Positions 23,891 to 32,229 of a DNA stretch of 64,000 bases are shown piece by piece. This stretch comes from an uncultured Lachnospiraceae bacterium. GTDB taxonomy: Bacteria; Bacillota; Clostridia; Lachnospirales; Lachnospiraceae. Below the pieces are notes generated by a model. It searched no databases. It had not been told where the DNA came from and saw only the letters and a program-made list of their open reading frames with translations. Position 1 is the first letter of the stretch; each line of letters begins with the position of its first letter. A program made the position numbers and the translations under genes. The stretch is from positions 1 to 64,000 of the forward strand of contig ONAZ01000001.1 in the NCBI GenBank assembly GCA_900315945.1, written 5' to 3'.

Positions 23891-24820
23891 GTGAGTAAGT
23901 ATTTAGAGAATAGGCAAATGATTAATAGGGAAAATAAGAAAACAATAAAAAATAAGATAGATAACAGACAGAAAGGCATCATCTGTATAATCGTTGCTGC
24001 CCTTGGATTCGCTTTTATGAACTTGTTTATAAAGCTTTCTGGGGATTTACCAGTATTTGAAAAGGCGTTTTTTAGAAATCTTATTGCAGCATTTGTTGCA
24101 TTATCCATTATGATTAAGAACAAGATTCCATTTTCTACAGGTGAAGGAGGCCTAAAATACCTATTTCTTCGCGCTGCTTTTGGAACCCTAGGAATATTTG
24201 CCAACTTCTATGCAATAGGAATGATTAATATAAGTGATGCGGCAATGCTTAATAAATTATCGCCTTTCTTCGCAATCATTTTCTCAATATTCCTACTTAA
24301 AGAAAAGCCAAAATCATTTCAAGTACTATGTGCTATAGCAGCCTTTATAGGAGCAGTCTTTATCCTGAAACCAGATGGTGACATATTAACATCCCTTCCC
24401 GCATTAATAGGTCTTTCAAGTGGTGCCTTTGCAGGATTAGCATATACTTATGTGAGACTTTGTAGTTTCAAGAAAGTGCCTGGACCAGTTATTGTGCTGT
24501 TCTTTTCAGCATTTTCATGTGTAGCTTGCGTGCCATTTATGATTATTAACTTTAAGCCTATGACATTAGAACAGCTTGCATTTCTATTACTTACAGGAGT
24601 GTCAGCATCTATTGGACAAATATTTATTACCAAAGCATATACATATTCACCAGCCAGCGAAATATCAGTATATGACTATACCAATATTCTATTTGCAGCC
24701 CTTCTGGGAATGCTTTTCCTTGGGGAATTCCCAGATGCCTTCAGCCTCATTGGATACGCAGTAATAATTGGTGCCGGCGTTGTGATGTTCTTTATTAATA
24801 AGAAGAAGGCTAGTGCATAA
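23891..24820 (+). CDS. DMT-superfamily transporter, EamA type
   Basis: About 300-aa inner-membrane carrier with roughly ten hydrophobic helices arranged as two EamA repeats; the first begins IICIIVAALGFAFMNLFIKL near residue 30, the second after about residue 170. Such proteins export metabolites, often amino acids or nucleotide-like compounds, or act as drug/metabolite transporters. The substrate is unknown. The start may be the GTG at 23891 or the ATG at 23918; neither has a strong RBS, so the N-terminal nine residues are uncertain. The 3' end overlaps the convergent DUF4325 gene by 11 bp. Confidence 0.8.
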   Translation: MSKYLENRQMINRENKKTIKNKIDNRQKGIICIIVAALGFAFMNLFIKLSGDLPVFEKAFFRNLIAAFVALSIMIKNKIPFSTGEGGLKYLFLRAAFGTLGIFANFYAIGMINISDAAMLNKLSPFFAIIFSIFLLKEKPKSFQVLCAIAAFIGAVFILKPDGDILTSLPALIGLSSGAFAGLAYTYVRLCSFKKVPGPVIVLFFSAFSCVACVPFMIINFKPMTLEQLAFLLLTGVSASIGQIFITKAYTYSPASEISVYDYTNILFAALLGMLFLGEFPDAFSLIGYAVIIGAGVVMFFINKKKASA

Positions 24821-25055
24821 CATGAGCATACATTTTAGCCACATCCTCACTCATGTTAACTGGTTCTAGCTTTATGTCCGGATGCTTCCTGGCGAATACA
24901 ACAAATATTTGATGTGCAAATCCCTGTCCCATCCACTGAATTCCATCGAAGTCTATTTCAACTTCTTTGAATTCTTCTAATTGATTACAAACTTCCTTAG
25001 CTTGCGATCTGGAAACAAGAGATGCATTAAATGTTTTATTTAGCACTATTTTCAT
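24810..25055 (-). CDS. STAS-like DUF4325 protein
   Basis: 81-aa protein of the STAS-like DUF4325 family. The central segment (VEIDFDGIQWMGQGFAHQIFVVFA, given here in parts: VEIDFDGIQWMGQ then GFAHQIFVVFA) matches the family core. Proteins of this type often sit near signalling ATPases or in defence islands, where they may act as anti-sigma-antagonist-like switches. The ATG at 25055 has GGTGGAG upstream. Here it lies 46 bp downstream of the type III restriction subunit on the same strand, so it may be read from the same transcript. Its role is unknown. Confidence 0.75.
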   Translation of the reverse strand: MKIVLNKTFNASLVSRSQAKEVCNQLEEFKEVEIDFDGIQWMGQGFAHQIFVVFARKHPDIKLEPVNMSEDVAKMYAHVMH

Positions 25056-25101
25056 TATTATTCTCCACCTACCGAAATACAATTTTATTTCATTATGTTA
25101 C

Positions 25102-27765
25102 CTAAAACAAAGGTTTGAGTTCTTTTTCATATGTCAAAAGAGACTTAATCGATGTCTCTTTTCCTTTCAATAAGGAATCAAAATCAACCCTAATTTCCTT
25201 CATTCGTTCATCTTGATTAAAGAAATGAAATCCCCATATAAAGTAATCATTGTCATCGGCAAAAACCTTCACAGGCGCTATTTCTTTGTGGTTCTTCATG
25301 CCCAACAGAAAACGTTCTTTCCATGCATCATCTGCTAACAAATGTGTCCCCTTAGGCTCTATAAATACTTGTAGTTGCTCATATCCCGCATCTTTATTCT
25401 TGTGTAATAACAAAACATAATCTGGCTCGAATCTTTCACCACCTTCAAATGAATAAATGTGGAACTGTCGCTCATTTCTTAGAAGATATACCTTATCATA
25501 TTCACTTTCTAACTTATTAACATAACCTTTAAAATATGCAACAAAAGCCTTCTCTTCACTTGTTCCATAATTATCTTCAAAAGCAAACCAATCTTCTGAA
25601 GACAAATCTATTTTCATCTTTAGTGGCACAGACATATCATTTTGTGATACTCCAATACCTCCACCATGAGGATTTATATAATTACATTTTTTATTCTTGA
25701 ATACTTTATTAATATTAACCGGTATAAAATCTGTTGTGCCAACATAGGTCTCTTTAATACTTAAAATATAATTTGCAATCCTTCCTAATACATTTACACA
25801 GGCTTTAAAAAGCAATGTCGGGGAAGGCCTTTCATACTTTGAACAGATAACAATTGTAACTTCTCCAAGGTATGACTCATCATAGATGAACTCATCTGTA
25901 GATGTAATGTTAGGAAAATACCCCTTTAAAATGTTAAACTTATATACATTATGCTTACACATAGCTTTTTTTACAATTGAAATGTTTATTCTAGCAATCT
26001 TTGAAAAAGTTGTACGATATTCATATACTTCTACCTCGTCGTTTGAATTATCATATCCTTCATCAAGTATTACATCTTCGCCACCTCTTCCTGTTTCAAT
26101 TTGAACCGTATATTCTTTATCACGGACACTCTGAGGAAGCTCATTAACTGACTCACGATTTTCAGCCTTACGCTCGTTAACATATATAATTCCACTCTTA
26201 TACAAGTCATCATTTTTAAAAGAATCCTTCAATTTGTATGTTCTTTCAACTATATTATCTAAATCTATTCCTATTTCTCTTAAAGCTGTGTGCAATTCAC
26301 TAATATAGCGTGGCTCATTCCAACAATGATAAAACAACTCTTCGCATACACGAAGTGGGTTGTCTAGATCGTGATCAAATTTTCTAGTATACATATTTTG
26401 CCCTTCTTCAACAGCAAATGGGCAATATCTGGCGCCACGTCCTATAAGTTGAGCTTCTTTCATTGTAGTTTTTCCAGGCTTGCCATTTTTGGCATCCCTT
26501 GTTTCGTAGAGACGTACTATATCAAAAAGATTCAACACATCCCAACCTTCATTTAACTTATCAACAGCAAATACTGCTCTATAGGGATTCGTACTATCCT
26601 CAAGTGAATTTAAAAGTATTTGTTTGTTCTCTACATCACTATTGCTATTTGCTGATATGCAATGCCCCTCGGAAAAGTCATCTCTTAATTCGTATGCTAG
26701 CATCTCTGGAGTAATATCATTTTTCTTAAAATAAGCTTGTGCTTCTTTCAATGTTTCACTTGTTGTTTCTTCATATATTCTCGTTATATCTGAACCATTC
26801 AGATTATGAACCATTTCTATAATGGATTCCATATTAGACGCATTATCCCTCACAAACCTTGATTGAAAAAAAACAACAGGTTTTATATTCACATGGTTAT
26901 CTTGAAATACTTTATAACGATACTGACTAAGAATAAGTGCTTGTAATGCTCGATCATTTACTTCTAAATCCGAACGAAGCGTCTTAATTTCTTTAGAAAA
27001 ACCATCTTCTCTGAACTTATATAGAGGGTAATCGCAAACAATCTTATTCTCATATGCCGCCTTTATCGACACATTCTCAAGGTCACAAGTTGCCGTAAAC
27101 TCTAGCAACACATTATCAACATTCATTTCAAGAATCCTTTTAACCGTTGACTCCCAACTATAATAACTTTCTTCCTCAACAGCTGTCATCCTCTTAGTAT
27201 CAGCATTAAGATGATGAGCCTCATCAGATATTAATACAATTCTTTGTTCTGCAAAATCATCAAAGGTCATGCTGTCTTCCTTTGGAAACATCATGTCATA
27301 ATGCAACGCTTGAGTTGTTGAAAAGCAAATATTTATAGCATCTGGATCTGAATCCTGAAAATTGCTAACCTCTTTTATAGGAACGCGTTGCAGGTCTATG
27401 ACAACCTCTTCATTAAACAAATACTTACTTGAACGAGTGTTTAGAAAATTCTCTTTTGTTTTCTGAACAATATTTGATAGATTGACAAAAAACAAAAAAT
27501 TCCTATAGCCTTGATTATATAAATACAATATTAGACCAGCCATTATAAGTGTCTTTCCACTTCCCGTTGCCATATGAAATAATACCTGCGCAGGCCTTTG
27601 TCGCAATTTTTCGTTGCCAAAATACATTATGAAGTTTTCAAATGCTAATTCCTGATATGGTCTTAATTCAAAATTCTTGTTGATGTTATCTTTAATAATA
27701 TTAGGAACTTCCACAGAATGGCTAGCCTCTCTTAACACATCAATTTTTTCATATAAAAATGCCAT
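25102..27765 (-). CDS. res: Type III restriction endonuclease Res subunit
   Basis: 887-aa superfamily 2 helicase-nuclease that, together with Mod, cuts DNA lacking the host methylation. Walker A is ATGSGKT near residue 68, the DEAH box is SDEAHH near 180, and a GRGARY motif VI lies near 460. The C-terminal nuclease shows FEPDYVLLL and the FIEPKGTH strand of a PD-(D/E)xK site. The ATG at 27765 was chosen because GGAGA lies 9 nt upstream and it starts 2 bp after the mod stop; an alternative TTG lies 6 bp further upstream. All helicase and nuclease motifs look intact. It is co-transcribed with mod. Confidence 0.9.
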   Translation of the reverse strand: MAFLYEKIDVLREASHSVEVPNIIKDNINKNFELRPYQELAFENFIMYFGNEKLRQRPAQVLFHMATGSGKTLIMAGLILYLYNQGYRNFLFFVNLSNIVQKTKENFLNTRSSKYLFNEEVVIDLQRVPIKEVSNFQDSDPDAINICFSTTQALHYDMMFPKEDSMTFDDFAEQRIVLISDEAHHLNADTKRMTAVEEESYYSWESTVKRILEMNVDNVLLEFTATCDLENVSIKAAYENKIVCDYPLYKFREDGFSKEIKTLRSDLEVNDRALQALILSQYRYKVFQDNHVNIKPVVFFQSRFVRDNASNMESIIEMVHNLNGSDITRIYEETTSETLKEAQAYFKKNDITPEMLAYELRDDFSEGHCISANSNSDVENKQILLNSLEDSTNPYRAVFAVDKLNEGWDVLNLFDIVRLYETRDAKNGKPGKTTMKEAQLIGRGARYCPFAVEEGQNMYTRKFDHDLDNPLRVCEELFYHCWNEPRYISELHTALREIGIDLDNIVERTYKLKDSFKNDDLYKSGIIYVNERKAENRESVNELPQSVRDKEYTVQIETGRGGEDVILDEGYDNSNDEVEVYEYRTTFSKIARINISIVKKAMCKHNVYKFNILKGYFPNITSTDEFIYDESYLGEVTIVICSKYERPSPTLLFKACVNVLGRIANYILSIKETYVGTTDFIPVNINKVFKNKKCNYINPHGGGIGVSQNDMSVPLKMKIDLSSEDWFAFEDNYGTSEEKAFVAYFKGYVNKLESEYDKVYLLRNERQFHIYSFEGGERFEPDYVLLLHKNKDAGYEQLQVFIEPKGTHLLADDAWKERFLLGMKNHKEIAPVKVFADDNDYFIWGFHFFNQDERMKEIRVDFDSLLKGKETSIKSLLTYEKELKPLF

Positions 27766-27767
27766 AA

Positions 27768-29432
27768 TCAATTATCTCCATAAAAGCTTTTAGTAAATGC
27801 TTTATCATCTTCACTTATTTCGAAGGTATCATCGTCAATATCGCAGTAATTCACATACAACTGATTTAAGTCAAGCAACTCTAAGAAAAGACGTTTCTTA
27901 TCTCTAAGCGACAGTTCACTAAAATCTGATGCATTCACGTCGATATCCTTGGGATTTACATAGCAACTAATAAAGCCTGTTTTCTTTATCTCAGCCCATA
28001 TTGCTAATAACGACTTCTCATCCTTAGCGTCATGAATCTGGTTGATATACTTTTGATTCAATTCGGCCAACTCACAATATACAAAAGACCCTCCGCCTTT
28101 CCAATTGTTTTTCTTAGATATACCGCTTTGTTCTCCTTCCAGTACTTTTCTCAACCTCCTCAACGCTATATCAATATGACTTTCTAACTGTTCACAAATG
28201 ATAAATTTTCTTTTTGTTTTTAGTGCAGCTGCAGCTGAACTTCCAGTCCCTCCAAAAAAGTCTAGAACATAATCTCCCTCATCAGTATGTGCTTTGATAA
28301 TGCGTTCAATCAATTTTTCAGATTTTTGCCCTTTAACTTCATCATCAGGATTCAACATTTTTGAAACAGTTTCTCCAGAATACGATACTATAGCTATACT
28401 ATTCAAATCATCATATTCGTTGCCATTCCAAACATCCTCTATAGGATATCTTTCTGCATCGCTATCAGCTATCTTTTTAAACTCTTCCCTAGGGATGTAA
28501 CTCTTTTTAAAGGTAAGACTATTATTATTTTTTGAATAAAAAAGTATCGTATCGTGATTCCTAATCCAATTATTATCTGCAGACTTGTAACCTGATATCC
28601 ATCCTATTCTCCATATAATTTCTCGCTGGAAGTTTTCTTCACCAAACACTTCATCCATTAACACCTTAGCATAATGCACTTGGTGATAATCTAACTGAAC
28701 ATATATTGCCCCCTCAGGCGAAAGAAGCCTTTTTGCTATTTCAAGTCTATTCTTCATAAATGTCAGCCACGCACTTCTGCTAAATTTGTCATTATACGAA
28801 AATGTATCAGACTCAGTATTATATGGCGGATCTATATAAATCAATTTGATTTTACCTTCATATTTTTTTAGTAAAGATGTAATTACAAGAAGATTATTCC
28901 CCTTTACAAAAATACTATCATCACTGAATTCATTTACAGTCTTTTCTTCCTCGGCATTAAACCTAGATACATTAACCATTACTTTAGGACAAAGCAACCT
29001 ATCTACATCATTTGGTGCTAGTATTTTATTCCAAAAGATTTCCTCTCGTTTATTTTCATCCTTCGTCTGGCCACCCTCAAGCACACAATCTTTATATGGA
29101 AATACGAGTTCTACATTTTTCGAAGAAGATATATATTCCTCTTTTTCATTTACAAGTCCAATCTTATTCTTATAGCGCGTATAAGAACTAGGTAGAAACT
29201 CTTTATTATTAATTAACCAACTGAATCTCACTTTATCAAACACAGCTATTCCTTCTACATCAGTAAAGAAGCGATCTCTAGTTTCTATATCATTGTATAG
29301 CGCCTTTATTAAATCAGCATCCATCTTCATGGTTGCCTCATATACTGCATTTCTTAGAATTTCACCGTCCTCGGACAAAAACCGACTATCTTTCTTCAGA
29401 ATCGCTTGTACTTTATCATAAAGATTTCCCAT
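27768..29432 (-). CDS. mod: Type III DNA methyltransferase Mod subunit
   Basis: 554-aa adenine-N6 methyltransferase that provides target recognition for the type III system. The catalytic motif DPPYN lies at residues 201-205 (YIDPPYNTES), and the AdoMet-binding FFGGTGS motif at about 393-399, the order DPPY before FxGxG of beta-class enzymes typical of Mod. The segment between them, about residues 260-360, is the target recognition domain and decides the methylated sequence, which cannot be predicted here. RBS GGAGG precedes the ATG by 8 nt. The gene is divergent from a small XRE regulator. Confidence 0.9.
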   Translation of the reverse strand: MGNLYDKVQAILKKDSRFLSEDGEILRNAVYEATMKMDADLIKALYNDIETRDRFFTDVEGIAVFDKVRFSWLINNKEFLPSSYTRYKNKIGLVNEKEEYISSSKNVELVFPYKDCVLEGGQTKDENKREEIFWNKILAPNDVDRLLCPKVMVNVSRFNAEEEKTVNEFSDDSIFVKGNNLLVITSLLKKYEGKIKLIYIDPPYNTESDTFSYNDKFSRSAWLTFMKNRLEIAKRLLSPEGAIYVQLDYHQVHYAKVLMDEVFGEENFQREIIWRIGWISGYKSADNNWIRNHDTILFYSKNNNSLTFKKSYIPREEFKKIADSDAERYPIEDVWNGNEYDDLNSIAIVSYSGETVSKMLNPDDEVKGQKSEKLIERIIKAHTDEGDYVLDFFGGTGSSAAAALKTKRKFIICEQLESHIDIALRRLRKVLEGEQSGISKKNNWKGGGSFVYCELAELNQKYINQIHDAKDEKSLLAIWAEIKKTGFISCYVNPKDIDVNASDFSELSLRDKKRLFLELLDLNQLYVNYCDIDDDTFEISEDDKAFTKSFYGDN

Positions 29433-29497
29433 TCATTAATCCTCCATCATACTTCTCCATTTAATATATCACTTTTTGAAACAAAATTAAACTTTTT

Positions 29498-29589
29498 AGG
29501 TCTATTTATATGGTTCAATAGACCTTTGGGATAGTTCTTTTGGTTGTAAAACAGCCTTAAACTAAATATTATCTAACCTTTTAGGTCTA
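29498..29589. promoter_or_regulatory. Operator-like repeats between mod and the XRE regulator
   Basis: AGGTCTATT at 29498-29506 and AATAGACCT at 29517-29525 are exact inverted copies with a 10-bp spacer. A further TTTTAGGTCTA half-site lies at 29579-29589, 29 bp upstream of the XRE start. Such paired sites between a restriction system and a divergent small XRE protein suggest controller-protein operators. Confidence 0.6.
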
Positions 29590-29618
29590 CCTATCCACTT
29601 AACATTGGAGGAATTATA

Positions 29619-29954
29619 ATGACAGAAACAGAATACTCAAAAATAGGTACAAGAATTGCTATTATAAGACGGTCTAATAATTTGACTCAAGAACAATTAG
29701 CAGAAATATTAAATGTCACTCCAAAACATATAAGTCATGTTGAAAACTCTACTTCATCTTTTTCTCTTAAACAACTTATACGTTTTTGTGAAACATTCCA
29801 TTGTAGCTTTGATTATTTGATTTTTGGCAACAAAGATAATCCAGCACTTTCTAAGCTGCCGGATGGAATAGTTGATATTCTTAATAATAATGATGAAAAT
29901 ACGTTAGCTCTTTTAACCAAGTATCTAGAATTATTTATAGAATTAAACTCTTAA
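29619..29954 (+). CDS. XRE-family regulator, candidate controller of the type III system
   Basis: 111-aa helix-turn-helix protein. The DNA-binding domain spans about residues 7-65 (IGTRIAIIRRSNNLTQEQLA, then VTPKHISHVENSTSSFSL), a classical Cro/C1 fold; the C-terminal about 35 residues form a short helical tail. RBS GGAGG lies 7 nt before the ATG. It is divergent from mod across AGGTCTA repeats, the arrangement of restriction-modification controller proteins, which delay expression of the nuclease. Control of mod-res is likely but not shown. Confidence 0.8.
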   Translation: MTETEYSKIGTRIAIIRRSNNLTQEQLAEILNVTPKHISHVENSTSSFSLKQLIRFCETFHCSFDYLIFGNKDNPALSKLPDGIVDILNNNDENTLALLTKYLELFIELNS

Positions 29955-30003
29955 AACATTTTTAAATCAGATTTTTTATGTATTAAAGTGCAATTAACTG
30001 AGG

Positions 30004-30237
30004 GGGGGCGTGGCGCCTATATGTCCTCATGCGTATTGCTTCGAGCTTAGGATATGTTAGTAATTGAATAAGTAAGGGAAATTTCCAGCAGAGATGATGG
30101 AAATAGGTGCGAGCCGACTGGATGGAGGATCGAGCACCGGTTCCCGTCATATGTCCTCAAGACTTTTCACCTCAATTACTTACATATCCTTAGCGAAGAG
30201 GCACCTTAGCATGAGGAGATATAGGTGCCACGCCCTC
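30004..30237. ncRNA. Large palindromic element or structured RNA of unknown class
   Basis: The two ends pair over 27 bp (30006-30032 with 30209-30235; one G-T pair and one mismatch). After an internal loop containing a CTTCG/CGAAG pair, an 18-bp stem follows (30050-30067 with 30172-30189, one mismatch). The apical part holds further helices: ATGA/TCAT with GGAA/TTCC (30094-30102 / 30141-30150) and GGTGC/GCACC (30106-30110 / 30134-30138). TATGTCCTCA occurs twice (30020-30029, 30150-30159). The flanks also share TAAAGTG in inverted form. The strand is unclear. It could be a structured RNA or a miniature inverted-repeat element; no open frame is convincing. Confidence 0.6.
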
Positions 30238-30257
30238 TCTAGTATACACTTTAGTAA

Positions 30258-30290
30258 ACAAAAAATCCCTCGCAAAATTGCGAGGGACTG
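30258..30290 (-). terminator. Terminator of rplM-rpsI
   Basis: TCCCTCGCAA at 30266-30275 pairs with TTGCGAGGGA at 30278-30287. On the minus strand the stem is followed by TTTTTTG, a standard rho-independent terminator 26 bp after the rpsI stop. Confidence 0.9.
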
Positions 30291-30315
30291 TAATCTTTTC
30301 GATATAATATCTTGA

Positions 30316-30717
30316 TTATCTCTTTGAGAACTGTGGTGCACGACGTGCGCTCTTTAAACCGTACTTCTTTCTTTCCTTCATACGAGGATCTCTTGTTAAG
30401 TAACCAGCTGCCTTAAGTGTTGGTCTATAGTCAGCATCAACCTCAAGTAAAGCTCTTGCGATACCATGTCTAATAGCACCAGCTTGTCCTGTATATCCGC
30501 CACCCTTAACATTAACAAGTACATCATACTTATCAAGTGTATCAGTAGCAACAAGTGGCTGTCTTACAACAACCTTAAGTGTCTCAAGACCAAGGTATTC
30601 ATCAATGTCTCTTTTATTTATTGTAATCTTACCTGTTCCAGGTACAAGATATACTCTAGCAACAGATGATTTTCTTCTTCCAGTACCGTAGTACTTATTG
30701 TCATTCTTCTTAGCCAA
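30316..30717 (-). CDS. rpsI: 30S ribosomal protein S9
   Basis: 133-aa S9 protein of the small ribosomal subunit head. The family marks are [16 protein letters not shown] near the N-terminus, [20 protein letters not shown] in the middle, and the C-terminal [12 protein letters not shown] whose last Arg reaches toward the P-site tRNA. The length is normal for Firmicutes. It follows rplM by 17 bp in the conserved rplM-rpsI operon and ends in a clear terminator. Confidence 0.97.
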   Translation of the reverse strand: MAKKNDNKYYGTGRRKSSVARVYLVPGTGKITINKRDIDEYLGLETLKVVVRQPLVATDTLDKYDVLVNVKGGGYTGQAGAIRHGIARALLEVDADYRPTLKAAGYLTRDPRMKERKKYGLKSARRAPQFSKR

Positions 30718-30734
30718 TTTACTTTACCTCCTAA

Positions 30735-31163
30735 TTAAAATGTTAATACTTCTGGCTTCTGAGCTTGCTTATCATGATCAGGACCAGCAAAAACAAATAA
30801 CTTCTTGTACATAGATCTTCCAAGAGGTCCCTTAGGAAGCATTCCCTTAACTGCATGCTCGATAACTCTCTCTGGATGCTTCTCAAGCATAGTCTTAAGG
30901 TTAGTCTCTTTCATACCACCAACATATTCTGAGTGATGATAATAAATTTTCTGATCAAGCTTCTTACCAGTAACCTTAATCTTCTCCGCATTTACAACGA
31001 TTACATAATCGCCACAATCTGCATGAGGTGTATATATAGGCTTTTTCTTACCTCTTAATACGTTAGCAATTTCTGTAGAAAGACGGCCAAGAGTCTGTCC
31101 TTCTGCATCTACTACATACCATTTTCTCTCTACTTTAGTAGGATTAGGCATATAAGTCTTCAT
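30735..31163 (-). CDS. rplM: 50S ribosomal protein L13
   Basis: 142-aa L13, an early assembly protein of the large subunit. It carries [16 protein letters not shown] at the N-terminus, [16 protein letters not shown] in the middle and the conserved [15 protein letters not shown] segment. The ATG at 31163 was chosen because AAGGAGG lies 8 nt upstream; a longer frame has no RBS. A consensus promoter and a 133-nt leader with a stable hairpin lie upstream, as expected for the autoregulated L13 operon of Firmicutes. Confidence 0.97.
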   Translation of the reverse strand: MKTYMPNPTKVERKWYVVDAEGQTLGRLSTEIANVLRGKKKPIYTPHADCGDYVIVVNAEKIKVTGKKLDQKIYYHHSEYVGGMKETNLKTMLEKHPERVIEHAVKGMLPKGPLGRSMYKKLFVFAGPDHDKQAQKPEVLTF

Positions 31164-31296
31164 CGTAATTTCCTCCTTAATAATAGACAATCCTTGTGCT
31201 TTAATACATAAATGTCCGAAAATGTATTTTCACACAATTTATAAGTAAAAATAGTGCATCGGGGCTAATGAGGCACTATTTTCTTACAATATCAGC
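31164..31296 (-). promoter_or_regulatory. L13 leader with hairpin
   Basis: Predicted 5' leader of rplM-rpsI. Near its start a perfect 10-bp stem (31248-31257 with 31273-31282, 15-nt loop) is followed on the minus strand by TTTTTAC, a terminator-like form. The Rfam L13 leader is the natural comparison, but the match has not been tested. Confidence 0.6.
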
Positions 31297-31302
31297 CTGA
31301 CT

Positions 31303-31332
31303 ATTGTACACTAGGCACATAAGGCTTGTCAA
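31303..31332 (-). promoter_or_regulatory. Promoter of rplM-rpsI
   Basis: Read on the minus strand: TTGACA (31327-31332), 18-bp spacer, TACAAT (31303-31308). The -35 is perfect and the -10 has one mismatch to the vegetative consensus. Transcription should start near 31296. Confidence 0.8.
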
Positions 31333-31469
31333 GAGTTTTCACCTGGTTTTTGTCGCTTGGTTTTTCAAATATTTGTCAAGCAAGTTAAGTGAATACCATG
31401 CCAGATGCTACTCCCCTTCTTTTCACAGATTTCACTATTCATATTCTCCTTTAATTATTAACATACATA

Positions 31470-31958
31470 TCATTCAAGTAACTCTTCTATCTCTGTAATC
31501 TTATCATCAATCTTATCGCATTGAATTTTTCCATCCGAGACTATTAGTGCCTTTGGAAACTTCTTCCAGTCAAAGGCATTTATGCCCACAATCTCATTGT
31601 GATATAATTTCAGGGCGTCACCTTCGATAAATTTCTTAAGCAGACATTGAAGTATCTCGGACAAATCTTCCTTTACCACATTACCATACATCTGCAAGGC
31701 TTCATTGTTATAGAGAAATGTGGCAGTTGCATCGACTGTACCAGTGCCTAGCTTCTCGATAATCGGATTCTCATCCCAGTACATCATATGTACCTTATTC
31801 CCACCTTCTGAGAGCGTTTCTGCAACATGATAATTGCATAATGCAAGCCATTGATTAACCAGCTTTGATTTTACTTCTGACTCGGAGGATGATGACATCT
31901 GATCCTCAATACTCGCCTTTATTTTATCTACGGCGTCTTCATCTATATAATCTCGCAT
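31470..31958 (-). CDS. Hypothetical cytosolic protein, possibly the 3' part of a broken gene
   Basis: 162-aa acidic protein without signal peptide or membrane segment; N-terminal residues MRDYIDEDAVDKIKASIEDQ are helical, and a C-terminal helix rich in Glu ends it. No family was recognised. Its start overlaps the end of a small membrane frame by 20 bp, and together with the upstream frames it may represent one gene broken by frameshifts. It is the last gene of the long run from nfo. The RBS before the ATG is weak. It may still be expressed as a separate protein. Confidence 0.5.
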   Translation of the reverse strand: MRDYIDEDAVDKIKASIEDQMSSSSESEVKSKLVNQWLALCNYHVAETLSEGGNKVHMMYWDENPIIEKLGTGTVDATATFLYNNEALQMYGNVVKEDLSEILQCLLKKFIEGDALKLYHNEIVGINAFDWKKFPKALIVSDGKIQCDKIDDKITEIEELLE

Positions 31959-32221
31959 ATCCTTCGCTTCCGTCCCCGTATACCCTTCGAATCTTATGGA
32001 TACGATAGGCTCGTATGATAAGGTTCACAAAGAAGCCTACAATGGGAAGACCAACAACCCATGCGAACTCCTCCTCTAAAGATTCCAGCATGGATACGCC
32101 TAGCCAACGAACAGATATATAATGGCCAACCAAAAACTTGGGCTATAGTTTCGCCATAGCCATAGCCCAATGCTGAGATGAATGCAATTATGAAATCATC
32201 AATCGTAAAAAGTTTTTTCAT
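31939..32221 (-). pseudogene. Frameshifted small membrane protein
   Basis: Two overlapping frames on the minus strand read as pieces of one membrane protein. The first (start 32221) begins MKKLFTIDDFIIAFISALGY and runs sensibly to about GWPLYIC near 32115. Its continuation becomes Arg-rich and loses hydrophobicity, while the other frame takes over with VRWLGVSMLESLEEEFAWVV and a hydrophobic segment to 31939. A single frameshift near 32105-32125 would join them. The start follows the amidohydrolase stop by 8 bp with no convincing RBS. A sequencing error would be an alternative explanation. Confidence 0.45.
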
Positions 32222-32229
32222 TGTTGTTA

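Noticed and set aside
23872..24204. Minus-strand frame opposite the DMT transporter
   Set aside because: The plus strand encodes a clear two-repeat membrane protein; the opposite frame has no start signal.
30004..30237. Retron non-coding RNA
   Set aside because: Terminal inverted repeats would fit, but no reverse transcriptase gene is adjacent.
30094..30315. 73-codon plus-strand frame
   Set aside because: It runs through the palindromic element and the rpsI terminator and has no RBS.
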